DNA of 6,682 bases. Origin: Deltaproteobacteria bacterium (lineage in GTDB: Bacteria > Desulfobacterota > GWC2-55-46 > S146-70). This document shows positions 1 through 6,391 of the stretch, piece by piece. The stretch's first letter is position 1, and each line of letters opens with the position of its first letter. The stretch lies in contig WGFD01000173.1 in NCBI GenBank assembly GCA_015492395.1, positions 1 to 6,682 of the forward strand, in the 5' to 3' direction. The notes below the pieces were generated by a model. The model was not told where the DNA came from. It did not search any database and saw only the letters and a list, made by a program, of their open reading frames with translations. The translations under genes and the position numbers were made by a program.

Positions 1-10
1 AACTGATTTA

Positions 11-30
11 CTACCGCCTGAAGGCGGTAG
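11..30. repeat. Right-end hairpin of the IS200/IS605-type element
   Basis: Perfect 8-bp stem (CTACCGCC / GGCGGTAG) closed by a 4-base loop, lying downstream of the tnpA stop. Position and shape fit the subterminal hairpin that TnpA binds at the right end. It could also slow transcription, but there is no T-run of a typical intrinsic terminator after it. Confidence 0.7.
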
Positions 31-42
31 GTTCAAAATGAT

Positions 43-60
43 GTCGGCTGAAAGCCCGAC
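43..60. repeat. Small stem-loop directly after the tnpA stop codon
   Basis: GTCGG at 43-47 pairs with CCGAC at 56-60. Two more pairs can form inside if one base is bulged. It starts one base past the tnpA stop codon. It may be part of the element's structured end or may insulate tnpA expression; this function is inferred. Confidence 0.4.
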
Positions 61-447
61 TTAGGAGTCAATCTTGAAATTCCCATCTTCTTTCTTTAGC
101 TCTTGGGTCTTGATATATTCCATGATCACTTCATCTGTTACATTCCCTGAACTGGCCACAAAAAATCCCCCCGCCCACAGATGGCGGCCACAAAATGTCT
201 TCCGAAGGTGGCTGAACTCCATCAACATCTTCCTCGAACTCTTACCCTTTACCTTCAAGTGCACATGGGCCTTACTCACATGTCCACTTAGTATCTCAAC
301 TTCATGTTCCGCACATATCTGCCTGACTACTTCGCGTAACCGTACGGCTACTTCGCCAGTCAAGGCTGGCTTCCTATACTTCGTGATCCACACAAAGTGC
401 AACTTTATGTCAAATCGAGTATGGGATGTGGTCCGATAATGTTCCAT
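61..447 (-). CDS. tnpA: IS200/IS605 family Y1 transposase TnpA, apparently internally deleted
   Basis: Single-strand DNA transposase of the HUH/Y1 family, which cuts and rejoins hairpin-marked ends of its element. Seen in the 128-residue product: N-terminal KLHFVWITKYRKP, the metal-binding HVH motif at 61-63, the family signature GRHLWAGGFFVASSGNVTDE (about 87-106), and the nucleophile Tyr at 111 in EYIKTQ. The product is shorter than the usual 130-150 residues. HVHL is followed almost at once by KGKSSRK, whereas intact relatives I recall have about 17-20 residues in between (a strand plus the S-x-x-K-x-x-Q-x-LKG helix). An in-frame deletion is therefore likely and activity is doubtful. The ATG at 447 gives the normal family N-terminus, though no strong ribosome site precedes it. 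Confidence 0.88.
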   Translation of the reverse strand: MEHYRTTSHTRFDIKLHFVWITKYRKPALTGEVAVRLREVVRQICAEHEVEILSGHVSKAHVHLKVKGKSSRKMLMEFSHLRKTFCGRHLWAGGFFVASSGNVTDEVIMEYIKTQELKKEDGNFKIDS

Positions 448-466
448 CCCATTAGTATACTGAAGT

Positions 467-485
467 CTTCGCCTAAAAGGCGAGG
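467..485. repeat. Left-end hairpin of the IS200/IS605-type element
   Basis: TCGCCT at 469-474 pairs with AGGCGA at 478-483 around a 3-base loop. The outer bases 467/485 (C-G) and 468/484 (a G-T wobble) extend the stem to 8 pairs. It sits about 20 bases upstream of the tnpA start, where IS200-type left-end hairpins are found. Confidence 0.62.
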
Positions 486-508
486 GATTTTATATCCCAA
501 AGTGAGAC

Positions 509-550
509 ATTAATAAGATGCCACCTATCTTCCGGGGATATAGCGTCCCC
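509..550 (-). pseudogene. In-frame remnant of the actE 3' end beyond the premature stop
   Basis: Reading the minus strand on from the actE TAA in the same frame gives GDAISPEDRWHLIN. This matches the conserved C-terminal helix of ACIII and class I cytochromes c (typically MPxYxxQISPEDRWAVVNYVRxLQ). The match stops after LIN, where the next residues expected would be Y/H-V-R. From there the sequence reads into the left end of the IS element. So this is the lost actE tail, cut by the insertion. Confidence 0.8.
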
Positions 551-991
551 TTATCCCGGCATCTCTTCATCAGGACCCAAATTACCATAGGTAATTGCAA
601 AGAAAAGAGAATCCTCCGGCACCTTCTTTACAAAGTCGCTTGTCAAATCTGCTGGCGTCATGTACTTCTTGCCCAACTCTCCGTCTCCATGACAGATGGC
701 GCAATAGATATTGTATATAACCTTCCCGCGCGCCAACAACTCAGCACTCGGTGGCATGGGATTCGTCAAATTCACCGCCGCCTCGTGTTTACTCTTGACC
801 GGTATGGGCTTGCCTTTGGCCGGCACCGAGTCTTCGGGGTCTTTCGGGGGCAAACCTTCCTGAGCCTTGTAAGAGGGCTGATCGAACATATCGTAATCCC
901 AAGGCATGGCAAAACCAAGATTAGGCGCGGCAAAGCCGCAAACAATCAGGATGACATGCAGGATCATACGGCGCCTGGCTCTATACACCAT
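551..991 (-). CDS. actE: ACIII monoheme cytochrome c subunit ActE, C-terminally truncated
   Basis: Periplasmic monoheme cytochrome c subunit of alternative complex III, probably involved in electron exit from the complex. The 146-residue product has a basic start (RARRR), a hydrophobic export segment at about 9-28 with possible cleavage after GFA, then the ActE-like stretch MPWDYDMFDQPSYKAQE (29-45), the heme motif CAICH (97-101) and EEMPG at the end. Met144 is the likely sixth heme ligand. Family members I know are about 190-220 residues and continue with a conserved helix; here a TAA replaces the expected Tyr codon right after MPG, and the helix is still encoded downstream. The usual lipobox is not convincing (LIVC18). 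The start is one base after the actD stop, with AGAGG at 999-1003 spaced 7 bases. Probably a recent pseudogene, or a truncated protein of doubtful stability. Confidence 0.85.
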   Translation of the reverse strand: MVYRARRRMILHVILIVCGFAAPNLGFAMPWDYDMFDQPSYKAQEGLPPKDPEDSVPAKGKPIPVKSKHEAAVNLTNPMPPSAELLARGKVIYNIYCAICHGDGELGKKYMTPADLTSDFVKKVPEDSLFFAITYGNLGPDEEMPG

Positions 992-992
992 C

Positions 993-1496
993 TTAAAACC
1001 TCTTGACTTCTTCCGCCCCGCCTTCGCTGAGTATCCGTTCTACTTCTTCCACCCTCTCAGGCTCAACATTCACCATAAGACCAAAGCGGTCCTCGCTTAT
1101 CCTGTCGTGGTAAGGCTCATCTTTGCAGATTATAAGCCTCGCGGTGATAATAAATCCTGCCAGCGTCGCCAGCACCCCTCCAAGGATCAATGTTTCGTAA
1201 GATATAATCAGGGTCGGCGGGATGGAAATAATCGGCCTCCCTCCCCTGGGCAAGACATACAGGACCGCCGTGCCAATCGTCAATATAGCGCCGCCAAATA
1301 ACCCCGCCACCGCACCGGCAAAGGAAAAGTATCTTACCGGATCTTTCCTCTCCCCAAGGGTATGTTCGACCTCTTCGCAGATAGGCACGGAAGACAGCAC
1401 CGAGACATCCTTAACATCCGACGATTGCCTAAGCCTGGAGGCAACCGCCAGCATCGTGTCCACGTATTCAAACAAACCTATCACAGTCTGGCCCAT
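993..1496 (-). CDS. actD: ACIII membrane subunit ActD (DUF3341 family)
   Basis: Membrane subunit of alternative complex III with no cofactor; in known complexes it packs beside ActC and has a cytoplasmic domain. The 167-residue product shows the DUF3341 plan: an N-terminal soluble part opening with GLFEYVDTMLAVASRLR, two membrane helices at about 57-82 and 98-123 joined by a loop with GGRPIISIPP, and a C-terminal tail DRFGLMVNVEP...ILSEGGAEEVKRF, which resembles the usual ferredoxin-like end with its GAxEV motif. Length is typical. The ATG follows the actC stop with no gap; the likely ribosome site GGAGG is inside the Gly-rich codons at the actC 3' end. Located between actC and actE, as in canonical act operons. 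Confidence 0.9.
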   Translation of the reverse strand: MGQTVIGLFEYVDTMLAVASRLRQSSDVKDVSVLSSVPICEEVEHTLGERKDPVRYFSFAGAVAGLFGGAILTIGTAVLYVLPRGGRPIISIPPTLIISYETLILGGVLATLAGFIITARLIICKDEPYHDRISEDRFGLMVNVEPERVEEVERILSEGGAEEVKRF

Positions 1497-2846
1497 TTAG
1501 TGTCCACCTCCACCCTTCATTGGAATCGAATCTTCTTTTACCTCGAAGAGAGAGATGATCGGGAATACCTTCAAAAACACCATGAACATCGATATCAAAA
1601 AGAAGAAAGTACCCGCTGTAATGGATATCTCTACCCAACTGGGGGAGTAATCGTGCCACATGTAAGGGAGGAATTTGCGCGACAAAGCGTTAGGGATTAT
1701 CAGGTACCTCTCCAGCCACATCCCTATAAGGATAAACACGGACATGACAACCATGATATTCACTGTTTTTCTGATCTTTCTGAAGATGAACAGCAACGGC
1801 ACTATAGAATTGCTGAAGATCATCAACGCGAACAGGTAGGAATACGGCGACGTCAGGAGCTTATACTTCAAAGATTCCATCTCCTGGGAGGTATTGGTAT
1901 ACAAACCCGTAATCACCTCCATAACGGTAAGGTAGCTCCACACCAATGATAATACCAGGAGAAAAATCCCGATCCTGTCGTAGTGCAGCTCCGTAATGTA
2001 CTTTCTGATAACTGGGAAGAACCACCGAACCACGGACATCATCAACGTAACTCCGGCAAAACCTGAAAAAAGAGCCCCGGTAACAAAGTACGGGGCAAAG
2101 ATGGTCTTATGGTACCCCGGAACGATGGACAGGGCGAAGTCCCAGGCCACGATGCTATGGACCGAGACTACCAATGGAATTATAAACGACGCGAAGTACA
2201 TACATGCTCTGCCCTGTACATACCACTGTCTATCGGTGCCCCGCCACCCGAGTGACAGGAAAGTGTAGAGCCTCCGCCTCCATCCAGTCACGCGATGCCT
2301 GAGAGAGGCCAGGTCAGGGATCATGCCAAAATAAAGGAATACGGAACTGCTCACAAAATACGTGCTTATGGCAAATACGTCAAACATAAGTGGAGACTGA
2401 AAATTGAGCCAAATCATCCTCTGGTTCGGGTATGGTATGGTCCAGTAGAATTTCCACGGCCTGCCCATATGGATGAATACATACATCGACGCCAATATGA
2501 GGCCAAAAAATGTCAAGGTTTCCGCGCTCCTGGCGATAGCCCGCCTCCATGGAGTATTGGTGATATAGAGCATAGCTGAAATAAGCGTTCCGGCATGCGC
2601 AATACCGACCCAGAAGACAAAATTAACCAGGTATACACCCCACAAGTCAGGCACATTAAGGCCTGTTACACCCTGGCCTACATGTATCTGATATGCCCAG
2701 GGAAGGAAATAGAGCAGCACAGTCAATACGGAAGTACAGGCGAGGACAATATAATACCCAGACCCTGTCTTCGTGATTACATTTAGGATATCTTCATTGA
2801 TATCTTTATACGTGATGTCGCTCTTCATGGCCTTTGGATGAACCAT
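1497..2846 (-). CDS. actC: ACIII quinol-oxidising membrane subunit ActC (NrfD/PsrC family)
   Basis: NrfD-like integral membrane subunit that binds and oxidises quinol and may take part in proton transfer. The 449-residue product has about ten hydrophobic helices (near 31-50, 69-93, 108-127, 155-175, 213-235, 247-275, 291-314, 334-357, 363-380, 404-430), as expected for ActC/ActF. Diagnostic stretches are IHMGRPWKFYW (125-135), PYPNQRMIWLNFQSPLMFD (138-156) and VVSVHSIVAWDFALS (226-240). His126 and Asp156 are candidates for the conserved quinone-site pair, by analogy. The ATG at 2846 is preferred over the one at 2828 because AAGGG lies 6 bases upstream (2853-2857). The gene thus starts 41 bases inside actB2. 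The tail KGGGGH supplies a Shine-Dalgarno-like sequence for actD. This is the only NrfD-type gene in the window; a second one (actF) is not seen. Confidence 0.93.
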   Translation of the reverse strand: MVHPKAMKSDITYKDINEDILNVITKTGSGYYIVLACTSVLTVLLYFLPWAYQIHVGQGVTGLNVPDLWGVYLVNFVFWVGIAHAGTLISAMLYITNTPWRRAIARSAETLTFFGLILASMYVFIHMGRPWKFYWTIPYPNQRMIWLNFQSPLMFDVFAISTYFVSSSVFLYFGMIPDLASLRHRVTGWRRRLYTFLSLGWRGTDRQWYVQGRACMYFASFIIPLVVSVHSIVAWDFALSIVPGYHKTIFAPYFVTGALFSGFAGVTLMMSVVRWFFPVIRKYITELHYDRIGIFLLVLSLVWSYLTVMEVITGLYTNTSQEMESLKYKLLTSPYSYLFALMIFSNSIVPLLFIFRKIRKTVNIMVVMSVFILIGMWLERYLIIPNALSRKFLPYMWHDYSPSWVEISITAGTFFFLISMFMVFLKVFPIISLFEVKEDSIPMKGGGGH

Positions 2847-3600
2847 CCATTACCCTTTTCAGGTATATGACCGACGGCTCTGTGTTGTATTTTTCCAATA
2901 GTCTGTAGGTACGTCTGCTCTTCGCCAGTTTGGACACACTGCTATTTGGGTCATTCAAGTCACCGAAGACCATGGCCCCTGTCGGACACGACTGCACGCA
3001 GGCCGGCTGCACATCGCCGTCTTTGATCTCTCTTTCCTCATCCTTTGCCTTGTCCTTGGCAACCCTTATCCTCTGAATACAGAAGGTGCACTTCTCCATC
3101 ACACCCATCTCTCTGACGCTGACGTCCGGGTTTAGCTGTTGATCCAATGGCTCGTCCCATTTATAGGTAAACCAATTAAATCTGCGCACATCGTAAGGGC
3201 AATATGTCGCGCAGGTATACGTCCCGACACAACGGTTATAGACCTGCACATTGAGACCATCCTGGTTATGATAGGTAGCGTATACCGGACAACCCAATTC
3301 ACATCTGGCCTTGTCACAGTGCTGACACATGATCGGTATGAACTTGACCTTGACATCCGGGTACTCCCCCTCAACGTACCTCTCTATCCTGATCCAGTTA
3401 AAGGCCCTGCTCTTCCCGCACTCATCCTTGCCGACCGTAGGCAGATTATTCTCCGCATGGCATGCAACAACACAGGCCGCGCAGCCGTTGCATTTGTCGA
3501 GATCGACAACCATCGTCCAGTGATAATCGTACTTCTTATAATACCCTGGCGTCCGATACGCCTTCAGCCTTTTAGATAGCCTATCTATAATGCCCGGCAA
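2806..3600 (-). CDS. actB2: ACIII iron-sulphur subunit ActB2 (four-cluster ferredoxin-like protein)
   Basis: Electron-wire subunit that links the quinol site to the c-hemes. The 264-residue product has four cysteine groups: C37/C40/C43/C47, C92/C95/C100/C104, C124/C130/C134, and C171/C174 with C201/C205. In the third group (RCVGTYTCATYCPYDVRRFNW) the second Cys position is Thr127, the pattern linked in this family to one [3Fe-4S] cluster beside three [4Fe-4S] clusters. There is no export signal, so it probably travels with the Tat-exported ActB1 partner. In many ACIII complexes this is the C-terminal half of a fused ActB. The start codon is TTG at 3600, directly after the actB1 TAG; GGAGG at 3606-3610 is 5 bases away and the next in-frame Met (M30) would remove the domain's N-terminal segment. 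Translation looks coupled to actB1. Confidence 0.93.
   Translation of the reverse strand: MPGIIDRLSKRLKAYRTPGYYKKYDYHWTMVVDLDKCNGCAACVVACHAENNLPTVGKDECGKSRAFNWIRIERYVEGEYPDVKVKFIPIMCQHCDKARCELGCPVYATYHNQDGLNVQVYNRCVGTYTCATYCPYDVRRFNWFTYKWDEPLDQQLNPDVSVREMGVMEKCTFCIQRIRVAKDKAKDEEREIKDGDVQPACVQSCPTGAMVFGDLNDPNSSVSKLAKSRRTYRLLEKYNTEPSVIYLKRVMDGSSKGHEERHHV
2853..2857 (-). promoter_or_regulatory. Ribosome binding site supporting the upstream ATG of actC
   Basis: AAGGG on the minus strand, 6 bases before the ATG at 2846, within the 3' part of actB2. The alternative ATG at 2828 has AAAGG only two bases upstream, too close for good use. Confidence 0.55.
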
Positions 3601-5862
3601 CTATGCCTCCTTCCCCATCTTCTTGAACTCCTTATTGGACACCGTCTGCACAATCCCTCTTCCAAGTTCCCTTGCACTGCCCTCCATCTTGACAAGCTTG
3701 CCCGATCTCGTACTCTTGAATACCCTGACCCGTGTCGAGTTCAACGCCAACGCTCCGGTCCGTGTATCCACCCTCGGCGGCAATATTGCAAGTGGATTAT
3801 CCCCCCTTTCTTTGGCGTACCTGCCATACGAAGTATGGCCCTGCCCGATAGGTACGGCAACCGTATCAGGCCTTATCCCAGGATATAGATAGAGAGGCGC
3901 ATGTATCTCGCCGTAGGGCGATTCAACCCGGATCATGTCACCCTCCTTAAGAGACAAATGTCTCGCAGTCTTGGGATTCATCTCGACCCAAGTCCCCCAG
4001 ACTACCGATGTCATAGGATCGGGCATCTCTTGCAACCATGGAAGATTCGCCCCCCTCCCGTCCAGAAAGGCGGAATGAGAATAAACCGTCAAGAAGAATG
4101 GGAATTTATCGCTGTCTCCATCGAACCCGGCTGCAGCGGATGGAATATGGGAGCTTGCCTTCCCGACGGACAGATTTACAGCCCCGGAAATCTTTGGAGA
4201 CGGGGTCCACCAACCACCGGCAGCCAGGAGCCGGCTCCAGAAGTCCTCGAATGAACGCTCTTTGATACCGGAACCTCTGTTCCTTCTGTATATTTTTTTC
4301 CATGCATCCTTCAGGAAGTCGCCGAAGCTCCGCCATGGGAAGTCCTTCTTGAATCCGGGGCCCAAACTCGCGGCCAAGGCCAGGAAGACGTCTCCCACAC
4401 CTTTCGTGTCGAACACGGGGCTTACCGCAGGCTGCATAACCGTCGCGACCGAATAACCGGCGCCATGGTCGGCAAAGTCGTCCCCCCAATCCTCCAGCGA
4501 AGTATGCGCCGGGAGAATCAGGTCGGCCATCCCGGTCGTCTCATCCATAAAGCTAGACAGACTGACTATCAATGGTATATTTTCCAATGAAGCCCCTAAT
4601 TTCATTCCGGAAGGGGCGGTAAAAAGCGGATTTGTATTGTAGAGTATGAGCGTCTCTATGTCGCCTTCCAAGGCGCTGTCCCCAAGCTTCGTTAATTGAG
4701 CGTAGGGAACACTCTTCCTCTTAAATGTCTTATCCTTACCGTTAAGGAGGACGCCACCTTTATGACCGATACTCCCCGCCAGATAGTTCAAGACATTGAC
4801 CGCCACGAGATTGCCTATGCCGTTATCGTAAGACGCCAGATTATCCCCACCTATCGCCAGGCTGGGCCCGCCTTCAACGAATTCCTCCGCCAACTCCCCG
4901 ATCTTCCTGACGGAGATATCTATTTCACCCGCCACCTCATCGGGATTATACCTCTTCAGCATGTCCATCCACCGTTTTGCGTCCGCCCCTCTATAGTGCC
5001 TCTCCTCGACGATCAGGTAGGCAATGCTAAGTGCCAATATACCTTCCGTTCCGGGCCGAACCGGCACCCATTCATCCGCACTTGCCCCTGTCATGGAAAG
5101 GCGTGGCTCTATCTGTACAAATCTTCCCCTCACGCCCGGCCGACCCTGCCGCATATCACCATAACTGCGCGCATACCTTACCGGTGAAAGCCATGTGCCC
5201 ATGAAGTCCGCACCGAATGAAAGCAAGAGACGTGTATTCGCTATATCATAATCAGGAATAGCGCCCGATCCAATTGTTACGCTATTTGCGTAGATGAGAT
5301 TGCTATTGTTAAACAGTTCATACTGAAAGTAATTCGATGAACCGAAAGAATCCATAAAGCTGACAAGAAGGGAAGTAAGGTGACCTCTCAAGGCCGAAGT
5401 CAACAGGTACAGCTTGCCGGCTTCATTCCTATTTGTCAGGTCCTTGAGATTCCCGGATAAGATCGAGAGCCCCTCCTCCCAGCTGACTTCCCGGAACTCC
5501 CCTTCACCTCTCTTGCCTACACGCTTTAGGGGTCCCTTGACTCTATCCGGGTTGTAGAGAACCTGAAGGCCTGCCTGTCCCCGTGCACAAAGCTTGCCTC
5601 TGTTTATAGGGTGAAGGGGATTGCCCTCGATCTTCTTCGCCCTCCCTTCCATGGTCTTTGTTATGACACCGCACCCCGCACTGCACTGCGTACAAAGACC
5701 GGCATACCAATTGGCAACCCCGGGCACGGTATCTTCGGGAGGCACCAGATAGGGAATGAGCTTGGCCACAGGGGGTTCCATAGCCTCTTTTAGTACAAAT
5801 CCAGCCCCGGTGCTTACACCGCCAAGGCCTATAAGTTTAAGAAAATCACGCCTGTTTAGCAT
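3601..5862 (-). CDS. actB1: ACIII molybdopterin-oxidoreductase-like subunit ActB1, Tat-exported
   Basis: Large periplasmic subunit related to the DMSO-reductase superfamily (ActB N-terminal half; QrcB/PsrA-like). The 753-residue product starts with a Tat signal (NRRDFLKLIGLGG). Next comes a complete FS0-type cysteine motif, C57-x2-C60-x3-C64-x27-C92 (CTQCSAGC ... KLCARG), able in principle to hold a [4Fe-4S] cluster. Later landmarks are SWEEGLSIL, LSFGADFMGTWLSPVRYAR (214-232), VQIEPRLSMTGASADEWVPV (249-268), DLILPAHTSLEDWGDD, and a molydopterin-dinucleotide-binding-like C-terminus (LSLKEGDMIRVESPYGEI). Where catalytic members have a Cys, Ser or Sec molybdenum ligand, this protein reads YELFNNSNLIYANSVTIGSG without Cys, so it is probably non-catalytic, as in ActB. 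It is followed without gap by actB2. The ribosome site before ATG 5862 is weak. Confidence 0.92.
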   Translation of the reverse strand: MLNRRDFLKLIGLGGVSTGAGFVLKEAMEPPVAKLIPYLVPPEDTVPGVANWYAGLCTQCSAGCGVITKTMEGRAKKIEGNPLHPINRGKLCARGQAGLQVLYNPDRVKGPLKRVGKRGEGEFREVSWEEGLSILSGNLKDLTNRNEAGKLYLLTSALRGHLTSLLVSFMDSFGSSNYFQYELFNNSNLIYANSVTIGSGAIPDYDIANTRLLLSFGADFMGTWLSPVRYARSYGDMRQGRPGVRGRFVQIEPRLSMTGASADEWVPVRPGTEGILALSIAYLIVEERHYRGADAKRWMDMLKRYNPDEVAGEIDISVRKIGELAEEFVEGGPSLAIGGDNLASYDNGIGNLVAVNVLNYLAGSIGHKGGVLLNGKDKTFKRKSVPYAQLTKLGDSALEGDIETLILYNTNPLFTAPSGMKLGASLENIPLIVSLSSFMDETTGMADLILPAHTSLEDWGDDFADHGAGYSVATVMQPAVSPVFDTKGVGDVFLALAASLGPGFKKDFPWRSFGDFLKDAWKKIYRRNRGSGIKERSFEDFWSRLLAAGGWWTPSPKISGAVNLSVGKASSHIPSAAAGFDGDSDKFPFFLTVYSHSAFLDGRGANLPWLQEMPDPMTSVVWGTWVEMNPKTARHLSLKEGDMIRVESPYGEIHAPLYLYPGIRPDTVAVPIGQGHTSYGRYAKERGDNPLAILPPRVDTRTGALALNSTRVRVFKSTRSGKLVKMEGSARELGRGIVQTVSNKEFKKMGKEA
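3606..3610 (-). promoter_or_regulatory. Ribosome binding site fixing the TTG start of actB2
   Basis: GGAGG on the minus strand, 5 bases before TTG at 3600-3598 and inside the last codons of actB1 (GKEA-stop). There is no ATG or GTG nearby in this frame, so this site is the main support for a TTG start and for termination-reinitiation coupling. Confidence 0.7.
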
Positions 5863-5884
5863 TTTTCTCTGTCAACTCCCATCA

Positions 5885-6391
5885 TTACTTATGGCAAGTC
5901 CAACAATCTTTACCATTCTTCACTTCCTCATTCATATGACAGCGTAGACACCAACCCATCTTAAGGGAAGCGACCCTGGCTATCACATCCATTTCCTCCA
6001 CATCCCCATGGCATGACTGACACTCAACGCCGGCCTTAACATGCCTCTTATGTGTGAAATACACATGGTCGGGAAGGTTATGCACCTTAATCCAGGGAAT
6101 CGGCTCTCCACTCTCCCAGTAATGAGTGAGTTTCTGTATCTTTGGCGAATCTGTCTTAATTACCTTATGGCAGCCCATGCACCTCTGGACACTCGGGACG
6201 CCGGCCACCCTCGATTTGTTTGCGTAGATATGGCAGTAGAGACATGGGATATCATTATCGCCTGCGTGGATCTTATGGCTGAATGCAATTGGTTGAACCG
6301 GGCGTCTGTTTGAAAAGTAGCGGGCGTTAACATTATAACCTATGGCAAAGGTTATAACAGCAACGATTATATATATAGGGACCTTCTTCAT
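5885..6391 (-). CDS. actA: ACIII pentaheme cytochrome c subunit ActA
   Basis: Periplasmic, membrane-anchored multiheme cytochrome, the first gene of the operon. The 168-residue product has an uncleaved-looking hydrophobic anchor (about 5-21) and five heme-binding motifs: CLYCH (50-54), CMGCH (71-75), CQSCH (124-128), CLRCH (148-152) and CWTCH (163-167). Extra histidines (for example in FSHKIH at 37-42 and FTHKRH at 112-117) are probable distal ligands, as in cytochrome c7/NrfH-like folds. Five hemes and this length fit ActA. It lies 22 bases before actB1. AGAAGGA is found upstream of the ATG but about 14 bases away, so the ribosome site is not ideal. A small inverted repeat overlaps the anchor codons. 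Confidence 0.92.
   Translation of the reverse strand: MKKVPIYIIVAVITFAIGYNVNARYFSNRRPVQPIAFSHKIHAGDNDIPCLYCHIYANKSRVAGVPSVQRCMGCHKVIKTDSPKIQKLTHYWESGEPIPWIKVHNLPDHVYFTHKRHVKAGVECQSCHGDVEEMDVIARVASLKMGWCLRCHMNEEVKNGKDCWTCHK
6333..6357. repeat. 8-bp inverted repeat within the start of actA
   Basis: TTATAACC (6333-6340) and GGTTATAA (6350-6357) are perfect complements separated by 9 bases. They cover codons for the membrane anchor (about residues 12-20). They could form a hairpin in the mRNA early in the gene or act as a DNA-binding palindrome, but could also be chance; no function can be assigned. Confidence 0.35.

Larger units (their letters stand above)
1..507 (-). mobile_element. IS200/IS605-type insertion element, tnpA only, inserted into the 3' end of actE
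   Basis: A small element with one Y1-type HUH transposase gene flanked by subterminal hairpins instead of inverted terminal repeats, which is the layout of IS200/IS605 elements. The left end (5' of tnpA) has a hairpin at 467-485 and the right end one at 11-30. There is no tnpB. The left boundary is approximate: recognisable actE sequence ends near 509, so the junction lies at about 490-509. The right boundary is at or just before base 1, so the element may continue outside the window. Such elements insert as single strands 3' of a short target and make no target duplication; none is visible. Its transposase looks internally deleted, so the copy may be immobile unless supplied in trans. Identity is firm, exact ends are not. 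Confidence 0.82.

Noticed and set aside
467..485. Hairpin as an intrinsic terminator of the act operon
   Set aside because: The stem is short and, read in the act direction, is not followed by a run of T; its place next to tnpA fits an IS end better.
551..553. TAA in actE as a recoded sense codon
   Set aside because: The other act genes use TAA and TAG as normal terminators at exactly the expected ends, so recoding of TAA is unlikely; a nonsense mutation or sequence error is simpler.
518..1006. Long plus-strand open frames opposite the act genes (for example 518-1006, 1362-1949, 4696-5187)
   Set aside because: They lie antisense to genes with clear family motifs, have no recognisable domains and no convincing start sites; they are shadows of coding sequence.
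4106..4489. Minus-strand 127-residue frame inside actB1
   Set aside because: It overlaps actB1 in another frame and is Arg/Gly-rich without motifs, as is typical of a frame-shifted reading of a real gene.
3601..5862. ActB1 as a catalytic molybdoenzyme such as a polysulfide or thiosulfate reductase
   Set aside because: The expected Mo-ligand region lacks Cys, and the neighbours actD, actE and pentaheme actA point to ACIII, so a structural role is more likely.
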